From contig BDIU01000279.1 of NCBI GenBank assembly GCA_002118135.1, positions 1 to 36,168 of the forward strand: a stretch of DNA of 36,168 nt, in the 5' to 3' direction. Shown piece after piece: positions 21,535-32,879 of the stretch. Below the pieces are notes generated by a model. The model saw only the letters and a list, made by a program, of their open reading frames with translations, searched no databases and was not told the DNA's origin. How positions within the stretch are numbered: position 1 is the first letter of the stretch; every line of letters starts with the position of its first letter. This stretch comes from Trebouxia sp. TZW2008 (Eukaryota > Chlorophyta > Trebouxiophyceae > Trebouxiales > Trebouxiaceae). Both the position numbers and the translations under genes were made by a program.

Positions 21535-24500
21535 ATGCAGACAAGGATACATCTTGGTGGCAGAGCTGCTTTCAGGGCGCACCCATCGCCATCTCAGCGA
21601 CCGGTAAGCTGCGTGTCAGGACGCGCAGGAAAGTCAGATCCAAGAGCAGCAGACCTCGGATCCCGCGCTGCCCTTGCAATGTGGCTGTTCACGAAGCGTT
21701 ACATTCTGAGGCTCACCGTGATTGCGATGTTTGCAGCGTGGCAGACAGCTACGTGCTCGTACCACTGCCAAGTACGCACAAAAAGCTGAGTACATCTGGC
21801 TGGATGGCAATGAGGGCCAAGAGTCAAAGGCAAGTTGTGTTCCTCCAACTAGTCAGCAAGCCTTGAGCTTAGCCCTTTACATATAGCAAAGTATTTTTGC
21901 CACACAGGGTCTGATCTTCAATGAAGTGAGGGCCAAGACAAAAGTCATTCAGGAGCCTTTGGGGCTGAATCCCAAAGACTACCCAGACTGGTCGTTTGAT
22001 GGATCATCCACTGGTCAGGCTGAGGGCAACAACAGTGACTGCATCCTCAAGTGAGTATTGATCAAAATGGCATCCTGCCGCATGTTGACACTCAGCTGAA
22101 CAATCATCCTTGACCCGTACGCCATGTACCCTTGAACGCTTTGAATGTTGCTGCAACATTGCTCAGCATTACAAGACAAGACTATCCTGTGCTGCGCTTC
22201 TGGCCACCAGCCCCAATCTTTGCTTGCTGCATGCTGCTGTTGCCACAAGCTGTCAAGGGCTTGAAAGCATATGGATCAGTTCATGCCGACTTTTCAGAAT
22301 GTATGCCATATGTGTCACCTGCTGGCTTGCATCACAAGCAGCCTGTTGCAAAGCATGTAAAAGTCCATCAGATACCTGCATCTCATCTCACAGCACGAGT
22401 CCAAGTGTCTGTACTGTGTGACTGATTATGCCATGCCGTTCGCAGCCCTGTATATGTGACCCCAGACCCCATTCGAGGAGAGGACAATGTGCTGGTGCTT
22501 TGTGAAGTGTTCTACCCAGACGGCACGCCTCATGAGACCAACACACGTGCCAAGCTAGAGGCCATAATTGATGACAAAGTCAGGAAGGAGGCCCCTCTGT
22601 ATGGCTTTGAGCAGGTCACGTGAAAACAATCTTATTTTTCTGCATCACAGGCATAAGTTCTTGGCAACCCGTGCTGAGAACGCTGTGCCTAGTCAGCTTG
22701 AATGCTGTCAAGCTGCTAGCAGATGCAAACTCGATATGCCGCAGCCCATGTACTTGCATTCAGCTTGCACTTGGTGCTTCATGTGTGCCACTGGCCGGTC
22801 TCTGAGCCGGGATGAGGCAAATTGCTCAACACCAGACATGACTAACAGGCTGCACAGACCTTAATGCTCTCAAGTGTGCTGCCAAGATGCTCAAAGCACA
22901 GTGTATCGCTTTGAATGCTGGTCACCTGACACTCAGATGTATTGTGTCACAGGAATACACTCTAATGACCAAGGCTGGTACGCCGTATGGGTGGCCATTG
23001 GGAGGCTACCCTGCGCCCCAGGGGCCCTTCTACTGTGGGGTGGGGTCTGAGGCTGTCATGGGGCGTCAACTAGCAGAGGCTCACATGGACGCATGTGTCA
23101 AGGCTGGCATCATCATTTCAGGTGAACTGACTTCACTCAATGCATGTTGGAGCATTGACTCTGCAATATTTCTCTGCCATATTGCCAGACCAGCCGTCGG
23201 ACTCTGGATGATGCCTTTGCCATAGCATAGCATTCCAGTGCAACAGCAGTACTGATTTCTCATATAATGCCAAGCAATCCATTTATGTCATTCATGTCCT
23301 CTGCATGCATCACACTGTATCCATTGTATACAACTGTGAATTTGCACACGCCCTGTGAGGACAGGGTACTTAGATTTGTCCATCTGCCAACCTGAGCCCT
23401 GCTCACATTCATGCAGTTACAATGCCTTGTCAACTGCTTTATCTTTGTGTGCTGCAGGTATTAATGCTGAGGTGATGCCAGGGCAGTGGGAGTTCCAGGT
23501 GGGGCCAGTGGGCCCACTAGAGGTGGGGGACCAGGTGCACCTTGCCCGCTACCTGCTGCACCGCCTGGGAGAGGACTTTGGCATTGTGGCCACCTTCCAC
23601 CCCAAGCCCATGAAGGGTGACTGGAATGGTGAGTACAGGCTTACAGACCCCGCCCCTGCCCATGTTGCTTGAAGACCCCGCGCCTGCCCATGTTGCTTGA
23701 AGACCCCGCCCCTGCCCATGTTGCTTGAAGTCCCCGCCCCTGCCCATGTTGCCCGCCCCCCCTCGTCGCCCCTCCCCAACTTATTCACCTCCTGAGCTTG
23801 CACCTCCCCTGCGCCGCCCTCTCCCCCCTGCCCAGGGCCCCCATAAGCCCCCCATCCCATTTCTGAATGCCATGGCATGTGTCTGCTTACAATCCTTTCA
23901 TCCATGCAGCTTTCTGTTGTGTTCCGCAGGTCACCAACATAGCATGTATTTCAGCCTCTGGTTGTCAAAAGCACGGCTTGCTGCAAAGAAAGTAGCTGTG
24001 AATTGTGGAGCTTGTGGGCTGCTCTTTCTGACAACGCGGCGTCTGCACATGCATTGCATGCTGGCTGAATTTGAGCCTGCATTCTTGCAGGTGCTGGTGC
24101 CCACACCAACTTCTCGACAGAGAGCATGAGGAAAGAAGGCGGCATGGAGGCAATCAATGCTGCTATAGAGCGTCTGTCCAAGACGCATGCTGAGCACATC
24201 AGCCAATATGGCACAGGCAATGAGTTCCGCTTGACTGGCAAGCATGAGACATGTGACATGAACACCTTCAGGTACAGCTGCCTCTGCCTTGCTGCTGCCC
24301 TGCAACTGGAGGACTGGTCAAGCTGAAGTCTGACATGTAGCATAAGCCCTGTTTGACATGTCTCACGCAGCTCACAGTATTGTGTCAAGTGTAAGAGTGC
24401 TGTCACGAGATGCTGTTGTACAAGCACTGCAGCGCATATGATCACTGGACTTCCTGCTGGTTCCTTCACTCATGGCTTGCTGTGGTGGAAAGCTTCAGTT

Positions 24501-24839
24501 GCACTCATACAGGCAAGAGGTGTCAGCCTCAGTGTCTAAGCTTTGATACACCTGATTTTTTGTGCAAGCTGGTCATCATGACACCAGCAATTTGACCTGA
24601 CATTACCTTGCAGGAGCTGTAGCAAATACATAGAAAGCTGCTGGCATACAGATGGTGTATGCAAGCTGAAGTTAATTTGATGCATATGCAGGGCTGGTGT
24701 TGCTGACCGAGGCGCTTCCATCAGAATTCCTCTGCCAGTTCAGAGGAAAGGCTATGGGTACCTTGAGGACAGAAGGCCTTCAGCCAATGTTGACCCGTAT
24801 ACTGTGGCTCGCCTACTGATCAAGTCCTGCATCAAATGA
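21535..24839 (+). CDS. GLN: Glutamine synthetase, eukaryotic type II, possibly plastid-targeted
   Basis: Eight exons: 21535-21603, 21737-21829, 21908-22050, 22446-22614, 22953-23121, 23458-23628, 24091-24271, 24692-24839; 380 residues. It ligates ammonia to glutamate using ATP. The beta-grasp side has [15 protein letters not shown] and [17 protein letters not shown]. The catalytic domain has GFEQEYTL (metal-binding Glu), [24 protein letters not shown], the ATP-binding signature [33 protein letters not shown] and [14 protein letters not shown]. The C-terminal part ([13 protein letters not shown]) resembles the animal/fungal side of GSII. The first 40 or so residues are Arg/Ser/Ala-rich with no acidic residues, as in an organelle transit peptide, so a chloroplast form is inferred. 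Intron 2 (21830-21907, 78 nt) has a GC donor. Every junction agrees in phase with the family alignment. Confidence 0.97.
23645..23756 (+). repeat. 28-bp minisatellite x4 in glutamine synthetase intron 6
   Basis: Near-identical 28-bp units start at 23645, 23673, 23701 and 23729, each with the core CCCCGCCCCTGCCCATGTTG. The fourth runs into a C-rich tract to about 23850. The array starts 16 nt after the exon 6 donor. Confidence 0.95.
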
Positions 24840-24887
24840 TTTCTGCCAAACTGCATTGTCGGCAGACTTGCCATGAGAAGGGGCTGT

Positions 24888-24922
24888 TGTAAAGCATGTC
24901 TCATATTATCCTTTACTGTGTA
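24888..24922 (+). terminator. Candidate poly(A) signals (TGTAA) of glutamine synthetase
   Basis: TGTAA occurs at 24888-24892 and 24918-24922, 49 and 79 nt after the stop codon. TGTAA is the usual poly(A) signal of chlorophyte nuclear genes. The motif is short, so chance matches are possible. Confidence 0.4.
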
Positions 24923-25082
24923 AGCTGCACCGGTGTCCCCTTGCTAGGCTGTAACAACAGCAGCAAATGTTGGCATCGTCTACTGGCGCTTTCTTAAGCA
25001 AGTATTGTGTACAGCAATTACTAGGTCTGCATGCTGTTGACTCAAGCAGAGGAGTTGTGTCGAGCATGACAGCCATATATGT

Positions 25083-25631
25083 ATGTGCTTTTGTGTTGAC
25101 ATGATGACGTCATTACTGAACAATTACAGTGACTGCCCTGAACACTACCGTAGACATGTTGAGCTTCTTCACCGGCATCACATCGTGCAAGAAACCGTTA
25201 CAGACTCACTTCGGCACAAGGATATCTGCAACACCACTCACACAAAGCTGATGCAGAGTATAGTCATTACAGTTGTCGCTACTGAGGGTTCTGCATGCGT
25301 ATCAGGCTGGAGTCTGAGCGAAGCTGTGGTGTCAATTGCCAACCACGCATGCTGTGCGTCATTGACAAGCAAAACCCATGATGCACCATGGTCACGTTGT
25401 GCAAAAGACCACTTGATGTCAAGACTGCTTGCTCAGAATGATTATCTTGATAGTCAGGACATCATGCTTACATTTTGCGCTCATAGCATCACTCACGATG
25501 CCTGTGACAGATCAATCTCAACTTTGACAGTAAAGGTTCAAATCTGCATCGCAAAAAATCAGAGCCTAAAGAAATTTTGTGACTTGTCTGCATTTTTCAA
25601 GAAAATAGTGATGAGGCAAGATGATTTTTGA
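25083..25631 (+). other. Unassigned 182-codon ORF between convergent genes
   Basis: An ATG-initiated frame of 182 codons lies in the convergent 3' region between glutamine synthetase and the next gene. It is rich in Cys and His, with no clear domain, signal peptide or membrane segment, and no splice links. The rest of 24840-25861 shows nothing else. It may be a chance ORF or part of a long 3' UTR. Confidence 0.2.
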
Positions 25632-25861
25632 TTTTTGAACATGACTTTTTTCTCTTCAACAGCTGTGCTAGACACTCAGCTTCACATTGACAATGCATCA
25701 ATTCAGCAGTGTAAACAGCACACACTTTGAAGAACATCACAGCCTAGCTGATTTGCTTCGCGACTGCACCATAACACTCGCTGCTTGTATGCTGCATATA
25801 GTTTCCGAGCAGAATCTAATTTTGCCAAAAGCCCAAGGTGAATGATGCACTGGAAAAGCAC

Positions 25862-28800
25862 CTAGCCGCTGCCAATCAAAACAAACACACCAGCAACGGC
25901 ACCACCAATTGCAATGACCCACTTGTACACCCCAGAATACCTTCTGGGAGCTGGAATGAAGGGAATCACTGCTGACCTCTCGAAGCTCTCATACAAGGCC
26001 TTTCTGACACCTGCTGCTGAAACAAATTGCCCAGCAGGCACAATCACTGAAGCATAGACTGATCCACCAACTTGCACTGCCACTTGGTAGCACTGGACTA
26101 CAATTGGGTTGTTGTTCTCGTCCACATAGTTCTGGGGGAAGGGACCATTTGATTGCTGGTCAATGCGGTATGGGTTGCCATTTGTAGGGGGAAACAGGGT
26201 TTGCTGCAAGCAACACATAAGCTGATTAGCTGATCATCTGACATGGACCAAAAACTTTTGCTGCAAGCTTGCAAGCAAAGACACATTATAATCATGTTTG
26301 CACTGCTGCATGCACTTCAAGTCTCAAAGACAGAACAAAACGACAAACATGCATTGAAGGGGCTTTCCTGAAGTCTGTGGTGTGTTGTGATGTGATGCGA
26401 TGCGATGCGATGCAATGCGATGCAGTGAATCATCATACATAATGCTCAACACGCAACACGCAACACGTGGTATTTGAGAGTGCATATCACTGAGGTGCAG
26501 TGCAATTGTCTACAATGCGATACGTCGGTGCCAACACGTGATACGCAATACTTAAGTAATTTGGAGTATCACTCGTTGAAAATAAGGGTATGGTGATTCA
26601 CTGATGTGAAGTGATGTGATGTTATGTGATGGATGCAATGCGATGCCAAACGTCCACACTGTTCCGGACCTGCCTCATGCCCAGATCAAGCTGATCTATG
26701 TTCCAGCTGGATATGAGAGCCTTGATCAGCCCTTCTTGCTTTGTGCCTGGGTAAGGTGCAAAGGTTGCGGCGCGGGGTGCTATGTCTGCTTGTGGCAGAG
26801 CAGCATTCACATAGTTCTGCAATTCTGAGTTTGGATCTGCTCCCGCTGGCACTTGATCAACCTCAGTGTCAGGCCCCAAGCCATCACTGTCAACTGCAGA
26901 TAGACAACATATTGTTCTTCCCTGGTGGGAACATGTAGGCTAGGTGTGCAGGTGTATGCAATGTCAGACAAATAACAGGTAGTTCAGCTGATGTTGCACA
27001 CACCTAGGACACATAGGTCACAGATGCTGTGTGTTCTTCCACAAATGCAACTCACGCCCAGCGCACATATGTCACACATGCTGGACACAGCTAGGACCAA
27101 AGCTAGAATGTGCAAATTGATCTGCAACCATATTTGCTTTGCACCTGTGCAAATCAGACTTGAACCCAGTTGACTCTGTCACTCATTTAAGAAACTGGAC
27201 TTTCTGAACATGTTGAGTAGGCCTATACTGGTCCTATGCAATACTTAGCAAGCCCAAACTGAGGTGTTGTTCAACACGGCGGAGACGGCATACTGTGCAG
27301 CAAGACTTGCATTCACCGCCAACAACAAGGGGTATTGTCTTTGTGCACAGTGACATGATAGTCATGCGTGGTCTCTTGCATGTTCTCATGACAGGTTTGC
27401 CAGGTCATTTGCATTCCAAAATGTACATCACATGCACAAAGGCAGCAAGATAGGCAGGACTGGCTTACTTGGCTGGGATTCGTCCACAATGCCAAGCTTT
27501 GCATTCAGGTCAGTCCTGTCGCTTGTGCTGCAGCAACACAAAACTGCTCAGTATACAAGTCTATGGCGGGCATGCAACTGAGGTCAGCAATACCAATTGA
27601 GCTACTGCAGCACGAAGTCGCTCAATGTACAAGTCTACCATGGGCGTGCAGTTCAGATCAGTCATATTGCTTAAGCTGCAGGAACACAAAAATGCAAATA
27701 TTGTTCAAGTCTATGATGGGAATGCAAAGCCCTGTGCGCCATGCAATGAATCAAAGAATGAAGGTATGAATGATTGAATGAAGGAGAGAAGGAACGAGTG
27801 AACGAACAAATGAATGAAAACTTGTTTGTTCATTGCAGAGATAGCTGCATACCCAGAGGCAAATTTGCCGTTTGAGCCAGTAATCCAGCCATCCACCAGC
27901 ACCGCCACTGCATCAGAGGCTAGTACTGTGCTGAGGTCTAAATGGGGGTTGGTTGCATCTTGCAGGGTGGCCAATCGGGCTAGGGTGGGAAGTGTGCCTG
28001 TAGGTCCTGCTGATGCAAAGGTAGGAGCTGCATGAAACATGACGATGTCAGCATGTAGACTAGCTGAAAGCCTGAAGCAGGCGGTGTGACAAGGTGTGGC
28101 TGGGGTCGGCGCGGGGTCGATGGGGGGAGGGAGAGAGAGGTGCCCAGCAGTGAGGCTGAGGGAAAAGCAGGGGGAGTGTAGCAGAGGGGAGGAGCAAGCA
28201 TGCATGCATGCATGCATGCATGCATATGCAGCAATGAAGTAAATGGGCACTGGCATAGCTGCATATTGCATGTGAATTGTTATATGCACGCAGCCATACG
28301 CGACACGCCAGAGCGCCCAGATGTATGCGCATGCAGTTAACGTCCACATGCAAGCTCTGTTGTTGCAGCAAGCAAAGCCCTGCATGCAATGAGAGCTGTT
28401 GTGAAATCGGCTTGAGTTGATGCCTTGGGCAAACATGGCAGATTGTCTTGAAGGTAGTGGACAAAGCAATATCAGAGTGTGACAGAGCCGCAACTTGTTT
28501 GTTCAGAGTAGTCATGCAATGGATCCTGTTGGGCTGTAGCAGAGAGCATAAGTGCAACATTGGTGAGGCGTCAACAGAACTGTGGCATAGAGTGTAGAGG
28601 CTGCAACACATGCACGATCATGCTGGCAGCTGTTGGTGATGCCACTTGAGCTGCATGTATCTGGTCGCAGGAGCGTGCAGCAATCAATGCAGTCACTGAG
28701 TTGCATCATGGTGCAAGTTACAATTGTCTGAAAGCAGCAAATGTGAATGGCTTTGGTGTAACGGCTGCGTGCGTTACAATACCAGTCCTAGGTTGTAACG

Positions 28801-29522
28801 TCCTTTAGGAGTTACGAACCGGCATATAGGCACTGCAACCAACGCCACTCGTGTGATTTCCATACGACCTTCTTGCGCATAGACTCAACTCCGTTATATT
28901 TGGTGCATGCACTTACCGCTGTAGACGGTGATGCCCAAAGCTTTAGGCTGGTTGTTGGTTCCAGCATTGTAGACGTCCACTCCCTGCCCGTCGGCATTAT
29001 TCTGGACAGTCACGCTGTCGTCCGAGCCAATGATGGCCGTGGCATGCTTGCCTGTGGCTGTGGTGCATGACTGAGAATCCTGTATGACCCAGACCTCAAC
29101 GTGGACCTCTCCTAGTACCCAGCTGTACTCGTCGACGTCTGCGCGACAGCGGAAGTTGAGGACCTTGGCCTTTGCGTCGTGACGCGGCAAGGATTGCGAA
29201 GGCAGTAGCAAGCAGGATGAGCTGAAGATTTGGCAGCAATTTGGAATTCGAATTTGTGCGAACGATTGTGAACAGGCTTGGGTCGTGTGCGGGTTGAAGA
29301 GTGCGACCGTCATGACTTACCGCTGCCGCCAGCTGTGATCTCGCGATTGACGAACTGCGAATGGCCAGTGCTTACAAGAGGCGGGAAGTTGGTCCAGTAG
29401 CTCGTGGTAGCACAGATGTTCTTGTTGCTCAAATTATTGATGTGCGTATGATCAAGGGCAGAGGTCACAGCGGCAAGCGATAACATTGCCAGCAGCGCGA
29501 CGGCTCTTCGGTGCGTAGCCAT
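25862..29522 (-). CDS. Unrecognised secreted or cell-surface protein with signal peptide and C-terminal hydrophobic anchor
   Basis: Six exons join in phase: 29522-29321, 29138-28917, 28027-27853, 27515-27469, 26893-26670, 26203-25862; 403 residues. Residues 1-22 form a signal peptide (ATHRRAVALLAMLSLAAV then TSA). The middle is an acidic to neutral ectodomain with few cysteines, an NLS glycosylation sequon near residue 30, and segments such as TTATGKHATAIIGSDDSVTV and VLASDAVAVLVDGWITGSNG. The last ~20 residues (WVIAIGGAVAGVFVLIGSG) are hydrophobic and reach the stop codon, so the protein is either a single-pass membrane protein with almost no cytoplasmic tail or a GPI-anchor precursor. I do not recognise a family. 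The start is the ATG after TTGCAAT; an upstream TTG is not a likely eukaryotic start. Exon 4 is only 47 nt and its acceptor region is triplicated. The gene is divergent from the membrane-protein gene at 30228. Confidence 0.75.
26390..26640. repeat. Degenerate GATGC / GTGATG short repeats in an intron
   Basis: Runs of the pentamer GATGC with variants at 26393-26430, and GTGAT-like runs at 26590-26645, lie in intron 5 of the unrecognised minus-strand gene. Confidence 0.8.
27500..27725 (-). repeat. 75-bp segment in three copies covering the exon 4 acceptor of the unrecognised surface-protein gene
   Basis: The CAAGTCTAYSRYGGG block occurs at 27556, 27630 and 27706 (74- and 76-bp spacing). The first unit includes the true exon 4 acceptor at 27515/27516. 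In the other two, the bases matching the CAG acceptor are changed, so the AG is lost. Confidence 0.8.
27745..27825. repeat. Degenerate (AATG)n microsatellite
   Basis: AATGAATS-type tetranucleotide repeats with many substitutions lie in intron 3 of the unrecognised surface-protein gene, close to the exon 3 donor. Confidence 0.75.
28196..28225. repeat. (TGCA)n microsatellite
   Basis: About seven TGCA units lie in intron 2 of the unrecognised surface-protein gene. TGCATG-rich stretches also recur in non-coding parts of the window. Confidence 0.95.
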
Positions 29523-30227
29523 ATTGCAAAGGCCCAACACTGCAGGCTAGGCCTCCGTCGAGTATCTAGGGCTGCAGTCTCTTCGTGCGCACTAGTCGTT
29601 CGGTCAACTCACAGTAGCTGTAACCTGTGAGCAGACGACTCGTGCCGGCAGGTCAATGTGAGGCGAGTATATATACAACTCCTGGCAGCGTCGATGCTTT
29701 GCGCGTGACATAAGCTGCTGCCGACAGCCCCCCGGCTTAGACACTACTACATCAGGACTGGCCCGTGACAGGCAGCCAGGAGAAGCGTTGGTGACAAAAG
29801 TCATCAATCAACGAAGCCATGTGGCATTGCACGTGGCTACGAATGACCTCACGCAGGGAATTTGCCCACAGCCGCTTTGACTAGGATTACTCATGACGTG
29901 ACCGCCGGAAGTGCAAGTGGCGGTTTGTACGGAGCGCGGTATGAGTTCATAGCCTTCCAGAAACGCGCAGGACAGCGTCAAGTGCTGCCTCTTTTGTTTT
30001 GCATCACCACGCATACGTTTCAACACGGTCGACATCATACCAGTCTCTTTGCGTGGACCAGCGGGCACCGCGTCAGCTCTTGCTGTCAGGCCCTAGGTGA
30101 CTTGACGCTGCGCAACACAAGGCACTACAAAGGCAGAGCTGCGTGCCACACACGCTTCCAATGGAAGATTCATCTGTCATTTGCTGTACAGGTGTAGGAA
30201 GCATAGCACACCATCGGTAGGCTAAGC
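29523..30227. promoter_or_regulatory. Divergent promoter region with a TATA box
   Basis: This 705-bp interval separates two divergent starts (29522 minus, 30228 plus). TATATATA at 29668-29675, 146 nt from the minus start codon, is a good candidate TATA box for that gene. No equally clear element was seen for the plus gene. Confidence 0.5.
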
Positions 30228-31621
30228 ATGGCGAACATCGAAGAGGCTCTCAAAACGGCTGGTGCTGAGAGCGATTTGCAGACCATCCTTCGAGTGCTGG
30301 AGGACAGAAATGTCGGCTTTAATCGCCAGGAAGCTGCTGCTGGTCCATTTGCAAACATGGACACAGCAGTGTTGGCTGGCCTCAATGTCAGAATGCTCAG
30401 TGTCATAAAGAGGGCACAGCAGCAGCAGCAAAATCCGGGTACGCTCTGATGGTCAGTTCTGCTTCACAGTTTCGATATTTGTCTTTCATGAGGAGTTACC
30501 CTTTGCCTAGCGTTTGAGCAGTGTCACTGCAGAATGTCAGCCTTAGCTGTGGCTTGAGAGCTGGTGTTGATCTCACAGACATGCTGTGAGAGATTGGCAC
30601 ATACTACATAGTCCCAAATCAAGTGCAACTCTATAGACTGTCTCAAATTCAGGCTCTTGTGTTGCAAGGCATTTGGGCAGACTTTATGCATGTCGAGCTT
30701 GCTTGCACCTGCACAAAGCTTAGCAGAGTGAATGCAGCCTCTCTTGACACAGCACAGCATCTGCAATAAAGTCACCCCTGCAACCTCATAAAGAACCCCA
30801 ACACATTGAATGCAGCTTGAATTTTTGACTGCTATCTGGTTACACTTTGTCAAAGTAGAGCAGAGTCACAAAACAAGCATGTACAATTCCATGCTTGGCT
30901 GTTGAGTTGTGACTCATCTAGCTTACCTGCTTTCTGCCTATATTGCTTCTGTTGATTAGCAAGTGTCCTTGGGAGCTTATAGGTTGATGATGCCTTGCAG
31001 ATGCTATCATTGACATGCCGTCTACACAAGATGTCTCTGTGCATGTTGAAGATGGGAAGTCATACACTGTTACTCTGTACAATGGAAGACTAGATGTGAA
31101 AGCTTTAGACAAGAGCCTGGGTGATGAGGGCCTAGTATTGAAGACACTCAATGGTGTTATTCCAGCTTTTGACGCAAATGGAATGAGCCGCACAATCTTC
31201 AATGCTGACATCCAAGCAAAGACACAACCCAAGAAAGGTGAACCATGTACTAGCTGCATGTTCCCATGCTCAAGCCCAGCTCATCCTCATTGATGTGAAA
31301 AGGTTGAGAGAACATGACAATCAAAATTTGTGTCAATTTCCAATGCCAAAGTGTGCAATCCATGTCAGCTTGCAGGTCTCAAATTTGCGGAGGCATATTC
31401 TTCATCCAAGGGCTCTTGGAGGTTGTTTGCAAAGTGGCTTCCAGCTTAATCTGTCACTTGCAGATGAAGAGCTGGTCGAGAAGCAAAAACTTAGGGTTTG
31501 GAGTACATGGCAATGGGGAGTTGGTCTTCTTGTGGTTGTGATAATACTTGTCATGGTCACGATTCGTTTTTTCCAAGGGAAGTCTGTCAATGTGCCAGGC
31601 ATCCCAAGCAGCGGCAAGTGA
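30228..31621 (+). CDS. Unrecognised protein with a C-terminal transmembrane anchor
   Basis: Three exons join in phase: 30228-30438, 31001-31237, 31464-31621; 201 residues. Exon 1 encodes a helical domain (NIEEALKTAGAESDLQTIL) ending in a short poly-Gln run. Exon 2 encodes a strand-rich part (VSVHVEDGKSYTVTLYNG). Exon 3 encodes a charged linker, a strong membrane segment at about residues 166-184 (GVGLLVVVIILVMVTI), and a 15-20 residue basic tail. There is no N-terminal signal, so the layout suits a tail-anchored-like protein with the N-terminus in the cytosol. An alternative acceptor at 31376/31377 is also in phase and would add GLKFAEAYSSSKGSWRLF, then stop at 31446-31448, giving a form without the anchor. 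I recognise no family. The divergent neighbour also encodes an anchored protein, but the two share no clear sequence. Confidence 0.72.
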
Positions 31622-32879
31622 GGTGGCAGGCTCATCTACAATACCAATAGCTGAATTAGTGTGAAGGTGTCATGGCATTGCCTTTCTGTTTTGACTATAA
31701 ATGCATCATAGAGCCATTGGTGTACCAAAATTGATCACACCTTGGTGGCAGCTTGGTTTGGCAAGCAGCTTCTCTTGGTGTTGCATGAAAAGGTTGCAGT
31801 TGAGATGAAATGCTTGTGACAGGTCGATAGCCAGTAGGAAAAGTGTGAACGATTTGATGAGCGCCCACATGAGCATCTGCAGCTGCCATTTGCACTGGTG
31901 TTCAAGGCAAGCACATCATCATAGCTGTCTTGCAGTCTGTCTGGTCCTTTCCTGATGTTCATTGCTGCCATCTTTTCAGCAATTGATTAAGCCACAGCCT
32001 TTGGATTCCCAAATGCAGACTTGCCACAGAGTTGTTTCAAGCAGCCTTGCATTTCTGTCAGCATATCTCCCATAGGTTCTTGGCCGACAATCCCTGCTTA
32101 TGCAGACCTCAGCTGTGACTGCACATGCTCTCTTCTTCCTAAGGAATTTGCAGCTGTGCTGGCAGTTTGTAGTCTTGGCAATCAAAAAGGAATCTGTGCT
32201 GGCACAATGTACTGGTTGGCCTGTACAGCAGATTCGGCCATGTCATGTGGATGATTCCGCAGTCACGAAAGCCTGCACATTGTTGGCCCGCTGTCTGACT
32301 CTTTTCAGAAAGTGTAGAGAGAGTGATTACACGCTTTGGCCAGCCAACAAGTCTGATCACGTGTGTCAGAGAAACCTGATCATCAAGATAATCGAGACAA
32401 TCAAAGTTAAATTGAAAACCTGAACTTGATCTTTTTGACCAAAGAAAAACCTCACAGTATCAGTGTTAGACAAAAACATATACTGCTGTCTAACAGGCTG
32501 CAAGGCCGAGCATTCATGCACCACATGTAATTCATCTGCTATGGACCCAGTAAATGACTACGTGCACAGTGCAAAGTAGGGCGGAGGGCAGTGCACTTGA
32601 GGGCGGTCTGCAGCTGTATGACGTGTGACGATTCAAAGTTGCATCGTGCAGCAAAGTCAACTTCACTGACGGCGGACCGCACGCAAAGAGCGTCTTTAGA
32701 CAAAGCTATGAATGTAGCTTGGTCGACTCTCCTGTCAGCAGGCTGACTTTGCTCAGAGCAGTGGCTCAAGTGGTTGCTAAACTCGCCAGCACAAACTCTC
32801 AGCAGCTCCTACAGATCTTTAGAGCTGATGATCCTCCTGTTCATATGTTTTCGTCTACGGTACGACACCTGGCAGCGTG
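31622..32879. other. Intergenic region with possible coding relics on the minus strand
   Basis: No intact gene is seen. On the minus strand, 32100 to 31850 reads as protein-like sequence (VGQEPMGDMLTEMQGCLKQL, then after a TAA stop SIAEKMAAMNIRKGPDRLQD) in the same frame, which suggests a broken gene or transposon relic. A second minus ORF at 32539-32769 has no family match. Confidence 0.3.

Noticed and set aside
27711..28493. 260-codon minus ORF
   Set aside because: Contains true exon 3 (28027-27853) in one part; the rest is intron with a TGCA microsatellite and low-complexity sequence.
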